Assembly: GCA_045632845.1 (NCBI GenBank)
Contig: JAZQXL010000004.1
Location: forward strand, 1 to 63,236
Direction: 5' to 3'
Length of the DNA: 63,236 nucleotides
Source: RGIG4140 sp045632845
GTDB lineage: Bacteria > Pseudomonadota > Alphaproteobacteria > CAAHEQ01 > UBA3637
Below the pieces are notes generated by a model. It was not told the origin of the DNA and made no database searches. It saw only the letters and a list, made by a program, of their open reading frames with translations. Below are positions 1-7,223 of the stretch, one piece after another; positions within the stretch are counted from its first letter, which is position 1, and every line of letters begins with the position of its first letter. The translations under genes and the position numbers were made by a program.

Positions 1-675
<675 letters not shown>

Positions 676-765
676 ACTATAGATATTTTATCTATACGCT
701 ATGCGTATTTTAAATCTTATCTTTTAGTTGTCTCTATCTTCTTTAAAGACCGATGAGTGTATGAA

Positions 766-886
766 TGGTTCGGTGGCTATTGCGTAAAGGTACCACCCGA
801 TCCCATTCCGAACTCGGCCGTGAAACTTTACTGCGCCAATGGTACTTCAGCTTAAGCTGCGGAAGAGTAGGTCACTGCCGAACCTT
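766..886 (+). rRNA. rrf: 5S ribosomal RNA
   Basis: The segment has the 5S hallmark CCGATCCCATTCCGAACTCGG and a terminal helix made by GGTTCGGT (767-774) and GCCGAACC (877-884). It follows the 23S gene by about 90 bp, the normal 23S-5S order, and no tRNA is inserted between or just after them. An extra 10-bp stem outside the mature ends (753-762 with 889-898) looks like the precursor processing helix used in 5S maturation. Confidence 0.96.
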
Positions 887-937
887 TTATACACTCGTCC
901 TTCACACTTCCTATTTACTCCCTCCTTTACCCTCCTT

Positions 938-968
938 GCCCCTACTCATCCTAGGGGCCTTTTTTTTG
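938..968 (+). terminator. rRNA operon terminator
   Basis: A 7-bp stem (GCCCCTA at 938-944 with TAGGGGC at 952-958) with a 7-nt loop is followed by a run of eight T. It sits about 50 bp after 5S and closes the rrn transcript. From here to 1242 I see no gene; the stretch is AT-rich, with a short inverted repeat at 1159-1174 and a possible promoter (TTGCAT at 1182, 17-bp spacer, TAAATA at 1205) for the next gene. Confidence 0.85.
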
Positions 969-1242
969 GGTTTTTTGATGAACTTCGTTGTTCATGCGTA
1001 TCTTTGACCTGGTTAAAAGAAATTGCTTTTATTTGCGTGTTTAAATGCTGTTTTGTGGGTATGAGTGTCATGTCTCTATTGGATGACGTCTTTGTTTTAT
1101 ATGGATTCATTTCCCCTGTAAAATAAATGAATTAAAATAGAGTGTGGCCTACATTGAATTAGTCTTTTGACTAAGTGTTATTTGCATTTGGGTATATCGC
1201 TATCTAAATACATATTTGTATTAACTTAAACAAAGGTTTTTT

Positions 1243-1515
1243 ATGATAAAAGAAAATAAAAATTTTAGACTCGAACAAGAGGCATTTTCAGTAAGATGCC
1301 GTTATGAAAAAGAGCTTCATTCTAACAAGAATGGCTTGTCAACTTTAGGCTTTATGGTTATACTTGCAGTTGTAGCATTAGCCTCTCAAGAAAAACACCT
1401 CCAACCAGTTGCAAAAGGGGCTGAAATGGGGCAAAAAGCACCTGTTCCTGTTTGTTCACAAAAGGTGGATGCTTTGTGTTTAAAGGAAAATGAAAAATTT
1501 TTGCATTCTAGATAA
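1243..1515 (+). CDS. Small single-pass membrane protein (array member 1)
   Basis: I do not recognise this 90-residue protein. It has a charged N-terminal region of about 30 residues, one predicted membrane helix (residues 32-48, GFMVILAVVALAS core) and a polar C-terminal tail with two cysteines. The start ATG has a weak AAAGG 10 nt upstream. It opens a run of very short single-helix proteins between the rRNA operon and pgk. Its last ten codons lie inside a DNA block that is repeated at 2124-2213, where they survive as the tail of a lost copy. It could also be a small secreted or toxin-like peptide; nothing in the sequence decides this. Confidence 0.6.
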   Translation: MIKENKNFRLEQEAFSVRCRYEKELHSNKNGLSTLGFMVILAVVALASQEKHLQPVAKGAEMGQKAPVPVCSQKVDALCLKENEKFLHSR

Positions 1516-1562
1516 AAAAGAAATTTAATTATACAAAAAAAGTATATGAAGAAACCAATTTC
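1479..1562 (+). repeat. Direct repeat copy A (small-protein array)
   Basis: About 84 bp that recur as copy B at 2124-2213 with few substitutions and one 6-bp difference near the end. The block spans the last codons of array member 1 and the start of member 2. It marks a past tandem duplication of a gene pair; in copy B the upstream gene has been deleted down to its last ten or so codons. Confidence 0.85.
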
Positions 1563-1664
1563 CGATGGAGTTGTCTGTTTTTTGCAGCGATAACATTGGT
1601 AATTGGTTTTTTATCTTTGAATAAAAAAAAGAAACGAAAGAAATGGGTTCTAAAAAAAGAATAA
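1542..1664 (+). pseudogene. Decayed small membrane protein (array member 2)
   Basis: This open frame encodes about 40 residues that parallel the protein at 2177-2401: VYEE versus VYED at the front, then a hydrophobic helix and a lysine-rich tail. The DNA just upstream is nearly identical to that before 2177, but the ATG there reads ATA (1531-1533) and the following A-run is one base shorter (7 instead of 8), which puts the frame out of register with the old start. I therefore read it as a broken paralogue. Use of a non-standard start cannot be excluded. Confidence 0.55.
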
Positions 1665-1747
1665 TAATATAACTATTTGATATAAAAAGATAATATTTCA
1701 GTATAGTATAATAAAAATGTGTATAATCTTTTTGTTTTAAAAATATG

Positions 1748-1776
1748 TTGACAAAAAAATAAATTCATGATATACT
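1748..1776 (+). promoter_or_regulatory. Sigma-70 promoter of array member 3
   Basis: TTGACA (1748-1753), a 17-bp spacer and TATACT (1771-1776): a near-perfect housekeeping promoter, giving a leader of about 75 nt before the ATG at 1858. Its surroundings closely resemble the promoter at 2830-2857, so the promoter seems to have been duplicated along with the genes. Confidence 0.8.
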
Positions 1777-1857
1777 TAATTTGTCAATTGATAAATACGA
1801 TGTTATTTAAAATAGGATTATACTTTTAGAATGGTAAAAAAAATATAGGAGGATAAA

Positions 1858-2082
1858 ATGACTGATAAAGATCTCGAACGTATGATTAAAACAGCGAAAG
1901 CGATGGGTGTAGTTGCAACTGCAATTATAATCACTAATCTTTTTGTTATGAGTTATACCGCGTTGGAACGAACAGACAGAAAAGCTGCTTCTTTAGAAAA
2001 TGTGCCTGCAAAAAAAGTTGGAAGTCATGCTACATGTTCTAAATGCGGTGCTTGCATTTCATGTTCTGAAAATGTACGATAA
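1858..2082 (+). CDS. Small membrane protein with CxxCxxCxxC tail (array member 3)
   Basis: This 74-residue protein is not one I recognise. A short charged N-terminus (1-15) is followed by one membrane helix (about 16-36) and a tail that ends in four regularly spaced cysteines, C60-x2-C63-x2-C66-x2-C69. Such a spacing can bind a metal or an iron-sulphur cluster, but it could also form disulphides if the tail is periplasmic; the flanking charges do not settle the topology. A strong Shine-Dalgarno (AGGAGG, 6 nt before ATG) and a near-consensus promoter show that it is a real and probably well-expressed gene. It has no recognisable enzyme domain. Confidence 0.75.
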   Translation: MTDKDLERMIKTAKAMGVVATAIIITNLFVMSYTALERTDRKAASLENVPAKKVGSHATCSKCGACISCSENVR

Positions 2083-2090
2083 ATTTATTT

Positions 2091-2119
2091 AATCCCTTTG
2101 CTTTTTTTGCAAAGGGATA
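2091..2119. terminator. Hairpin after array member 3, probable terminator
   Basis: A perfect 10-bp stem (ATCCCTTTGC at 2092-2101, GCAAAGGGAT at 2109-2118) closes a loop of seven T. The usual T-run after the stem is missing on both strands, so termination is likely but not certain; it may instead protect the mRNA 3' end. Confidence 0.5.
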
Positions 2120-2123
2120 TTAA

Positions 2124-2213
2124 TTTAAAAAGAAAATGAAAAATTTGTACATTCTAGATAAAAAAGAAATTTAATTATGCAAAAAAAAGTATATGAAGAT
2201 TATGAACCAATTT
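2124..2213 (+). repeat. Direct repeat copy B (small-protein array)
   Basis: Second copy of the block at 1479-1562. It contains the C-terminal codons of a vanished member-1 paralogue (the residues KENEKF-HSR and a stop can still be read at about 2131-2163), then the intact ATG of member 4. Confidence 0.85.
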
Positions 2214-2401
2214 CAAATATCGGTGTTTGTTCTGCCTTGTTAATTGTTTTAGGCACAGCGACGTATATGGGTGTTTTTTCTTCTTCAAAAGAAGTGGAAA
2301 CAAAATCTGTAGAAGCGGCACCTAAACTTATTCAAAAATCTGATCAAATGCCGGCGCTTATTAATCAGAAAAAGATTGATCAAAAAGAAAGAGCAAATTA
2401 A
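2177..2401 (+). CDS. Small single-pass membrane protein (array member 4)
   Basis: The 74-residue product has an acidic/aromatic N-terminus (MQKKVYEDYE), one membrane helix (about 13-33) and a polar tail rich in lysine, glutamine and glutamate. It is the intact relative of the decayed frame at 1542-1664. There is no clear Shine-Dalgarno; only AAGAAA lies 8-13 nt before the ATG, so translation may be weak or coupled to something else. A good terminator follows at 2430. I do not recognise the family, and the function is unknown. Confidence 0.6.
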   Translation: MQKKVYEDYEPISNIGVCSALLIVLGTATYMGVFSSSKEVETKSVEAAPKLIQKSDQMPALINQKKIDQKERAN

Positions 2402-2429
2402 TTGGTATTCTTTATTACTTTAAAATAAA

Positions 2430-2473
2430 AAAAAGAGTTGAGATAGGTAAAATAATCTCAGCTCTTTTTTTTT
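2430..2473 (+). terminator. Intrinsic terminator after array member 4
   Basis: The stem GAGTTGAGAT (2435-2444) with ATCTCAGCTC (2455-2464), containing one G-U pair, is followed by nine T. It is flanked by A-runs, so it may act in both directions. Confidence 0.85.
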
Positions 2474-2563
2474 ATAGCACTTTTGCAAAGTTTGAATAAA
2501 TTTTCTTGTATTTTGTTAGAAATAAGTTCAGTATATTTTTGTAGGTAATAAAGGAGGTTTTTT

Positions 2564-2770
2564 ATGGATGTTGCAAAAGCTGAATTTAAAAGTTGTGCTA
2601 TAACAGGAATATTTGGTTTGTTGGTTAGTTTTTCAATTATTGCTGGTGCGCATTACCTTTCTTCTGAGATGAAAAAAGAAGAAAAAAAAGAAAATACACC
2701 TCAAAAGATTTTAAAACAATCTACAGGTCCTAAAAAAGCAAATTATTGGATTCCTCAAAAAGATAGATGA
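2564..2770 (+). CDS. Small single-pass membrane protein (array member 5)
   Basis: This 68-residue protein has a short N-terminus (MDVAKAEFKS), one membrane helix (about 11-32) and a strongly basic/acidic tail (KKEEKKE, then lysine- and proline-rich). A very strong Shine-Dalgarno (AAAGGAGG, 6 nt before ATG) indicates a genuine gene. The layout of short head, single helix and charged tail matches its neighbours at 1858, 2177 and 2899 although the sequences have diverged. Unrecognised; it may be a membrane regulator, an anchor or a phage/toxin-like peptide. Confidence 0.68.
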   Translation: MDVAKAEFKSCAITGIFGLLVSFSIIAGAHYLSSEMKKEEKKENTPQKILKQSTGPKKANYWIPQKDR

Positions 2771-2829
2771 GTTTTAACTCGTTGAAATTTGTTTATTTTT
2801 GATATTGTTGTAAATAATATCAAAATATG

Positions 2830-2857
2830 TTGACAAAAATCAAAAGTATGATACAAT
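2830..2857 (+). promoter_or_regulatory. Sigma-70 promoter of array member 6
   Basis: TTGACA (2830-2835), a 16-bp spacer and TACAAT (2852-2857). The element and its flanks (ATATGTTGACAAAAA, then ATGATA) match the promoter at 1748-1776. A TATAAT at 2874-2879 has no matching -35 and is left aside. Confidence 0.72.
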
Positions 2858-2898
2858 AGTATTATAACAAGGGTATAATTATGTGTTAGGAGGGTACC

Positions 2899-3150
2899 AT
2901 GCATATGATAAAACGATTAATTTGTTTAGCTATTTTGTATTTCCTTGCTTTTTTTGTGGGAACTTTGTTTTCTCCAGATATGACAGGAGTTCAACAACAA
3001 GAACAAATTCAAGCTCAAGTTCAAAAAGAAAATGTTTTAGTTCAAAAAGTGACTGAAGAGAAAAAAGAACATCAAGGTGTTGTTATTGGTCATATTGTTG
3101 GTCAATATCAGAATATATATAAGGCTCAGAAAACAGCTTCAATTGAATAG
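2899..3150 (+). CDS. Small membrane or secreted protein, Gln-rich tail (array member 6)
   Basis: The 83-residue product starts with a basic head (MHMIKR) and a hydrophobic stretch (about 7-24) that could be a membrane anchor or an uncleaved signal peptide. The rest is a glutamine- and lysine-rich tail that may form a helix. GGAGGG lies 4 nt before the first ATG and 10 nt before a second ATG (2905), so the true start may be either; the second begins MIKRLIC. It has its own promoter and shares a bidirectional terminator with the convergent pgk. I do not recognise it. Confidence 0.65.
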   Translation: MHMIKRLICLAILYFLAFFVGTLFSPDMTGVQQQEQIQAQVQKENVLVQKVTEEKKEHQGVVIGHIVGQYQNIYKAQKTASIE

Positions 3151-3161
3151 ATTTTTTTGAA

Positions 3162-3190
3162 AAAAAACCACCGATTTTTCGGTGGTTTTC
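3162..3190. terminator. Bidirectional terminator between array and pgk
   Basis: Perfect 10-bp stem AAAACCACCG (3164-3173) with CGGTGGTTTT (3180-3189), loop of six, with A-rich and T-rich flanks on both sides. It can end both the plus-strand small-protein transcript and the minus-strand pgk transcript. Confidence 0.88.
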
Positions 3191-3205
3191 TTTTGGTTAG
3201 AAAAA

Positions 3206-4393
3206 TTATTTTTCTAAGATTGCAACACCAGGAAGTGATTTGCCTTCCATCCATTCGAGGAAAGCACCACCAGCTGCTGAAACGTATGTTAAATCAGGTT
3301 CAGCACCTGCTTTTTTAAGAGCTGAAACAGTATCACCGCCGCCAGCAACAGATGTGAGTTTACCTTCTTTTGTGAGTTTTGCAACTTCAACAGCAATGTC
3401 GTTTGTGCCTTTGTCAAATGGTTTTAATTCAAATGCGCCAACAGGTCCATTCCAAATGAGAGTTTTGCAGTTTTTAATAACATCGACAAATTCTTTAACA
3501 GATTTTTCACCGATATCTAACAAAACTTTACCCGCTGGAACTTCATTTGCTTCTGAAGTGTGAGGTGTTTGACCTTCACCAAATTTATCAGCCCAAACAA
3601 GGTCAACTGGGAGAACGATTTTGCAGTTGCCTGCATTGTCCATAATTTCTTTAGCTGTTGAAATCATACCTGTTTCAACAAGTGAACCTTCACCCATTGG
3701 GATACCTTTTGCAGCCAAAAATGTGTGTGCCATACCACCACCGATACAGAGGTAATCAACTTTTTTAACAAGGTTTCCGAGCAAATCAAGTTTTGTTGAA
3801 ACTTTTGAACCACCAACAACTGCAACAGCAGGGCGTTCTGGATTGCCAAGAGCTTTATCAAGAGCTTCTAATTCTTCTTGCATTAATCTGCCAGCAGCTC
3901 TTGGTAAAAGGTGTGCCATTCCTTCTGTTGAAGCGTGTGCACGGTGAGCTGTTGAGAAAGCATCGTCAACATAAACATCAATACCGCTTGCGAGTTGTTC
4001 TGCAAAATCTTTATCATTTTTTTCTTCGCCTGCATAGTAACGGAGGTTTTCAAGTAAAACAACATCACCGGTGTTCATGTTGCGAATAACAGTATCTCTT
4101 TCGTTTCCGATACAGTCATTGACAAATGTTACTTTAAGACCACTTGCTTGTTCCAAAGCTGGAGCTAAAAATGCCATTGAGAATTCTGGATTTTTTTCAC
4201 CTTTTGGACGACCAAAGTGAGATGCTACAACAACTTTTGCCCCTTTTTCTGTGAGTTCTTTAAGTGTTGGAACGAATCTGTCAATACGTGTTGTGTCTGT
4301 GATTTTGCCTTCTTTTGCAGGAACGTTTAAGTCTGCGCGGACAAAAACAGTTTTTCCATTGAAGTCAAAGTCATTTAATGTTTTGTATGTCAT
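3206..4393 (-). CDS. pgk: Phosphoglycerate kinase
   Basis: The 395-residue protein transfers the acyl phosphate of 1,3-bisphosphoglycerate to ADP, giving 3-phosphoglycerate and ATP in cytoplasmic glycolysis. Family signatures are intact: the N-terminal substrate-binding segment (FVRADLNVP), the central GGSKVSTKLDLL and GGGMAHTFL, and the C-terminal nucleotide-binding motifs NGPVGAFE and AGGGDTVSA. The length is typical. AAAGGAA lies upstream of the ATG. It follows gap on the same strand with 108 bp between, a gap filled by a terminator-like hairpin at 4418-4456, so pgk may be partly uncoupled from gap. No anomaly is seen. Confidence 0.98.
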   Translation of the reverse strand: MTYKTLNDFDFNGKTVFVRADLNVPAKEGKITDTTRIDRFVPTLKELTEKGAKVVVASHFGRPKGEKNPEFSMAFLAPALEQASGLKVTFVNDCIGNERDTVIRNMNTGDVVLLENLRYYAGEEKNDKDFAEQLASGIDVYVDDAFSTAHRAHASTEGMAHLLPRAAGRLMQEELEALDKALGNPERPAVAVVGGSKVSTKLDLLGNLVKKVDYLCIGGGMAHTFLAAKGIPMGEGSLVETGMISTAKEIMDNAGNCKIVLPVDLVWADKFGEGQTPHTSEANEVPAGKVLLDIGEKSVKEFVDVIKNCKTLIWNGPVGAFELKPFDKGTNDIAVEVAKLTKEGKLTSVAGGGDTVSALKKAGAEPDLTYVSAAGGAFLEWMEGKSLPGVAILEK

Positions 4394-4417
4394 TTGATTT
4401 CCTTTATTCTTTTAAAT

Positions 4418-4456
4418 TAAAAAGAGGGATTTGTAAAAAAATTACAATTCCCTCCT
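4418..4456 (-). terminator. Hairpin between gap and pgk
   Basis: A 13-bp stem with one mismatch (4424-4436 with 4442-4454) is followed on the minus strand by five T. It lies after gap and before pgk, so it could terminate gap mRNA partially and set the gap:pgk ratio. Confidence 0.7.
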
Positions 4457-4501
4457 TCTAAAGCTTTCCTTTTTAAAGGAGGCTTTTGCCTCTTTTAAAA
4501 A

Positions 4502-5512
4502 TTATTTAATTAAGCCACCCATGTAAGCAGCTGTGTCGAGCATGCGGTTTGAGAAACCCCATTCGTTGTCGTACCAGCTCATTACACGCAATTGTGTGCC
4601 ACCCATAACTTTTGTGCCGTTAGCATCAAATGTTGATGAGTGTGGGTTGTGTGTGAAGTCAATTGAAACGAGAGGCAATTCATTGTAACCTAAAATGCCT
4701 TTTAATTCTGTTTCTGAGTATTTTTTCATCACAGCATTAACTTCTTCTTTTGTGACAGGGCGTTTCATGATGAGGTTAGCATCAACGATTGAAACGTCTG
4801 GTGTTGGAACGCGGATTGAAACGCCATCCAATTTACCTGCCAATTGAGGTAAAACCAAACCAACAGCTTTTGCAGCACCTGTTGATGTTGGAATCATGCT
4901 CATAGCAGCTGCACGAGAACGGTACAAGTCTTTGTGGACTTGGTCTAAGATTTTTTGATCGTTTGTGTATGAGTGAATTGTTGTCATGAAACCTTGTTCA
5001 ATGCCAAATTCTTTATCCAAAACATAAGCAACAGGAGCCAAGCAGTTTGTTGTGCAAGATGCATTTGAAACAACGAGGTCTTCTGATGTTAATGTGTCTT
5101 GGTTAACACCAAAAACGATTGTTTTATCAGCGCCTTGTGATGGAGCAGAAACGAGAACACGTTTTGCACCAGCTTCGATATGGACCATAGCTTTTTCTTT
5201 AGCTGTGAAGATACCTGTACATTCCATTACGATATCGATATCCATTTCTTTCCAAGGAAGTTGTGTTGGATCACGTTGAGCGATAACTTTTGTTTTGTAA
5301 TCGCCAGCGATGATGTATTCGCCTTCTGCACGAACATCAAATGGTGTTTCGCGGTGAATTGAGTCGTATTTTAAAAGATATGCGTTAGCATTTGCATCAC
5401 CTAAGTCGTTGATTGCAACGATATCAATGTCTTTGCGACCAGATTCCAAGAATGCACGGTAGACTAAACGTCCAATACGGCCGAAACCGTTAATAGCAAC
5501 ACGAACTGTCAT
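4502..5512 (-). CDS. gap: Glyceraldehyde-3-phosphate dehydrogenase, type I
   Basis: The 336-residue enzyme oxidises glyceraldehyde-3-phosphate with phosphate and NAD+ to 1,3-bisphosphoglycerate. The Rossmann motif NGFGRIGRL (8-16), the acidic D36 after the second strand (which favours NAD+ over NADP+) and the catalytic SNASCTTNC with C153 are all present, as is the conserved C-terminal SWYDNEWGFSNRM. AGGAGATAAT precedes the start. It is the first gene of a gap-pgk pair and is divergent from the charged protein at 5690. A possible promoter (TTGATT, 18 bp, TAAATA) lies at 5574-5603 on the minus strand. Confidence 0.98.
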   Translation of the reverse strand: MTVRVAINGFGRIGRLVYRAFLESGRKDIDIVAINDLGDANANAYLLKYDSIHRETPFDVRAEGEYIIAGDYKTKVIAQRDPTQLPWKEMDIDIVMECTGIFTAKEKAMVHIEAGAKRVLVSAPSQGADKTIVFGVNQDTLTSEDLVVSNASCTTNCLAPVAYVLDKEFGIEQGFMTTIHSYTNDQKILDQVHKDLYRSRAAAMSMIPTSTGAAKAVGLVLPQLAGKLDGVSIRVPTPDVSIVDANLIMKRPVTKEEVNAVMKKYSETELKGILGYNELPLVSIDFTHNPHSSTFDANGTKVMGGTQLRVMSWYDNEWGFSNRMLDTAAYMGGLIK

Positions 5513-5573
5513 ATATTATCTCCTTTATTCTAGTTCACTTTTTCAGCATTTTGCTGGATTTTTAATCGAGGTT

Positions 5574-5603
5574 TATTTAGGCACAAAATTATGCAAAAAT
5601 CAA
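5574..5603 (-). promoter_or_regulatory. Possible gap promoter
   Basis: On the minus strand TTGATT (5598-5603) and TAAATA (5574-5579) are 18 bp apart, about 60 nt upstream of the gap start. Moderate match only. Confidence 0.4.
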
Positions 5604-5629
5604 GAATATTTTGAAAAATACGTTTTTTA

Positions 5630-5658
5630 TTGCGAAAAAAATGCTTTTCTGCTATAAT
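5630..5658 (+). promoter_or_regulatory. Promoter of the charged protein at 5690
   Basis: TTGCGA (5630-5635), a 17-bp spacer and TATAAT (5653-5658). The predicted transcription start at about 5665 rules out the upstream in-frame ATG at 5630 and supports the start at 5690. Confidence 0.75.
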
Positions 5659-5689
5659 AGAAACACAAAATGAGAAGTTGGGAGGGTAT

Positions 5690-7222
5690 ATGCAAGCTGA
5701 TATTGATGAAAAACAAGATGAAGAATTGGCTGAAAAAAACGGCTTAGAGGCCCCATCATATTTGGATCCGTTTTATCTTGAGCGGAAAAAGAAAAAACGC
5801 AAGAAGAAAAAGCCATTCCCAACAGATCCAGATGATCCTGAAACAGATGAAGATTTTGATGAAGAAGATGATGACGATGATGATTCTGACACTTCTTGGG
5901 ATACGGATGATGCAGAAGATGAAAATGAGCTTGTTCAAGAAGTTGTTAAACCAAGAACAATTCAACAAGATCCTTTTTTGCAAATGCCAGTTCGTCCTGA
6001 AAATATTGATTTAAAACGTCAGGCTGATAATCCAAATAAAAAACAACGAAGCCCGCTTCAAAAGTTTTTTGATGTGTTGCTTTATGGTATTCAAGGTGCA
6101 AAACTTCGCAATGGTGATTTGTCTGTTAAAAACTCAATGTTTGATGAGTTGCTTTTAGGGCTTGGATTTAAGGCTTATTTAAAAGATGTTATCATGAATA
6201 ATCAGTTGATTAAATATTTTAAACAAAAATCAAAAGGCAAAGATGATACCTCTTTTTTACAAAGAATGTTTAAAGCAATTAAAAAACGAATCATTAAAGA
6301 TTCTGAGTTGAAATCTGTTCTTCCTGATTTAAAAAAACAAGTTGAAAAAGCTGAAAAAAAATCTTTAATGTCTATTCTTTCAAAAGAAGTTCAAAAAGAA
6401 GTGAAACCTGTTGAAAAAAAAGATTTTATTCAGATGCTAAAATCACCACAACGTCCTGCTAAGGTAGGTGCTCCTGTGCCTAAAAAAGAAAGTGTTGCTT
6501 TTTCAAAGGAAGAAGCAAAACAAATCTTGCTTGCAGTTGAAAAAGAAGAAAAACGCTTAAAGGAAGAAGAAAAACGTCAAACCCTTTTAAGACAAGAGGC
6601 TCAAAAACAAGAAGAAATAAAAACGTCTTCTAAATCTGCATCCGTGGTTGTTGATCAAACAAAAATGGAAATTGTGGCTCAAGCATCAAAAGATCAAGCA
6701 AAAATGGAAATGCTTGCTCAAAAAAACACTCAAATGACTGAACGTTCCAATATGCAAGCTGAGCGAGAACAAATGATGGCTCAGCGTGTGGCTGCACCAA
6801 TTATTCCTGTTTCAGTTGTTATTTCTCAGGCAGAAAAAGATCAAGCAATGCATATGCAATCGCGTACAACTGTTCAACCAGAAGTTACGCGTATTAAAGG
6901 AGAAGAGTTGGGTCAAGCTATGGCAAAGTTGGCTGAGGCGGGATTGGCAAAAGGGGTTCAATCTGTGGCACCAAAATCTCCTTTAGGTGATATTATTCGT
7001 GCGTCTGAAACAAAAACAGAAAAAACAACTACTCCTGAAAATTCACAAGCAGTAGAAGCAACAGCTGTTCGTGTGAATGAAAAGGGTCAAGCAACAACAG
7101 TGTTGGAAGAACCAGTACGTGCAGATCAGGCAGCTTCAGCTTTGTCGCAGTCAAGCAGAGCTGTTCCAACAGGGCCATCTGTAGATGAACGGATTCTTGC
7201 TGGAGATAGAAATACTAAATAA
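5690..7222 (+). CDS. Large charged low-complexity protein, unknown function
   Basis: I do not recognise this 510-residue protein. The start is taken at 5690 because GGGAGGG lies 4 nt upstream and the promoter ends at 5658. There is no signal peptide. A lysine/arginine block (33-41) is followed by a strongly acidic stretch (45-80, including a run of seven aspartates). Residues 120-215 are more globular and helical (hydrophobic LLLGLGFKAYLKDVI). A predicted coiled coil follows (about 283-325), then a long alanine/glutamine/threonine-rich disordered tail. The composition suggests a scaffold or interaction protein rather than an enzyme. It converges with slt, with one base between the stop codons. 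Confidence 0.75.
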   Translation: MQADIDEKQDEELAEKNGLEAPSYLDPFYLERKKKKRKKKKPFPTDPDDPETDEDFDEEDDDDDDSDTSWDTDDAEDENELVQEVVKPRTIQQDPFLQMPVRPENIDLKRQADNPNKKQRSPLQKFFDVLLYGIQGAKLRNGDLSVKNSMFDELLLGLGFKAYLKDVIMNNQLIKYFKQKSKGKDDTSFLQRMFKAIKKRIIKDSELKSVLPDLKKQVEKAEKKSLMSILSKEVQKEVKPVEKKDFIQMLKSPQRPAKVGAPVPKKESVAFSKEEAKQILLAVEKEEKRLKEEEKRQTLLRQEAQKQEEIKTSSKSASVVVDQTKMEIVAQASKDQAKMEMLAQKNTQMTERSNMQAEREQMMAQRVAAPIIPVSVVISQAEKDQAMHMQSRTTVQPEVTRIKGEELGQAMAKLAEAGLAKGVQSVAPKSPLGDIIRASETKTEKTTTPENSQAVEATAVRVNEKGQATTVLEEPVRADQAASALSQSSRAVPTGPSVDERILAGDRNTK

Positions 7223-7223
7223 T

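Noticed and set aside
839..1126. A 95-codon frame after 5S
   Set aside because: It starts within 5S and runs through the terminator T-run; composition is not protein-like.
2874..2879. TATAAT as an extra -10 box before the gene at 2899
   Set aside because: No -35 at a proper distance; the TTGACA/TACAAT pair upstream is better.
3240..4089. Plus-strand frames of 98-107 codons opposite pgk
   Set aside because: Antisense shadows of a well-conserved gene, no ribosome sites.
4448..4500. Second hairpin near GAGGC/GCCTC after gap
   Set aside because: Short stem with A/T slippage; weaker than the main hairpin at 4418-4456.
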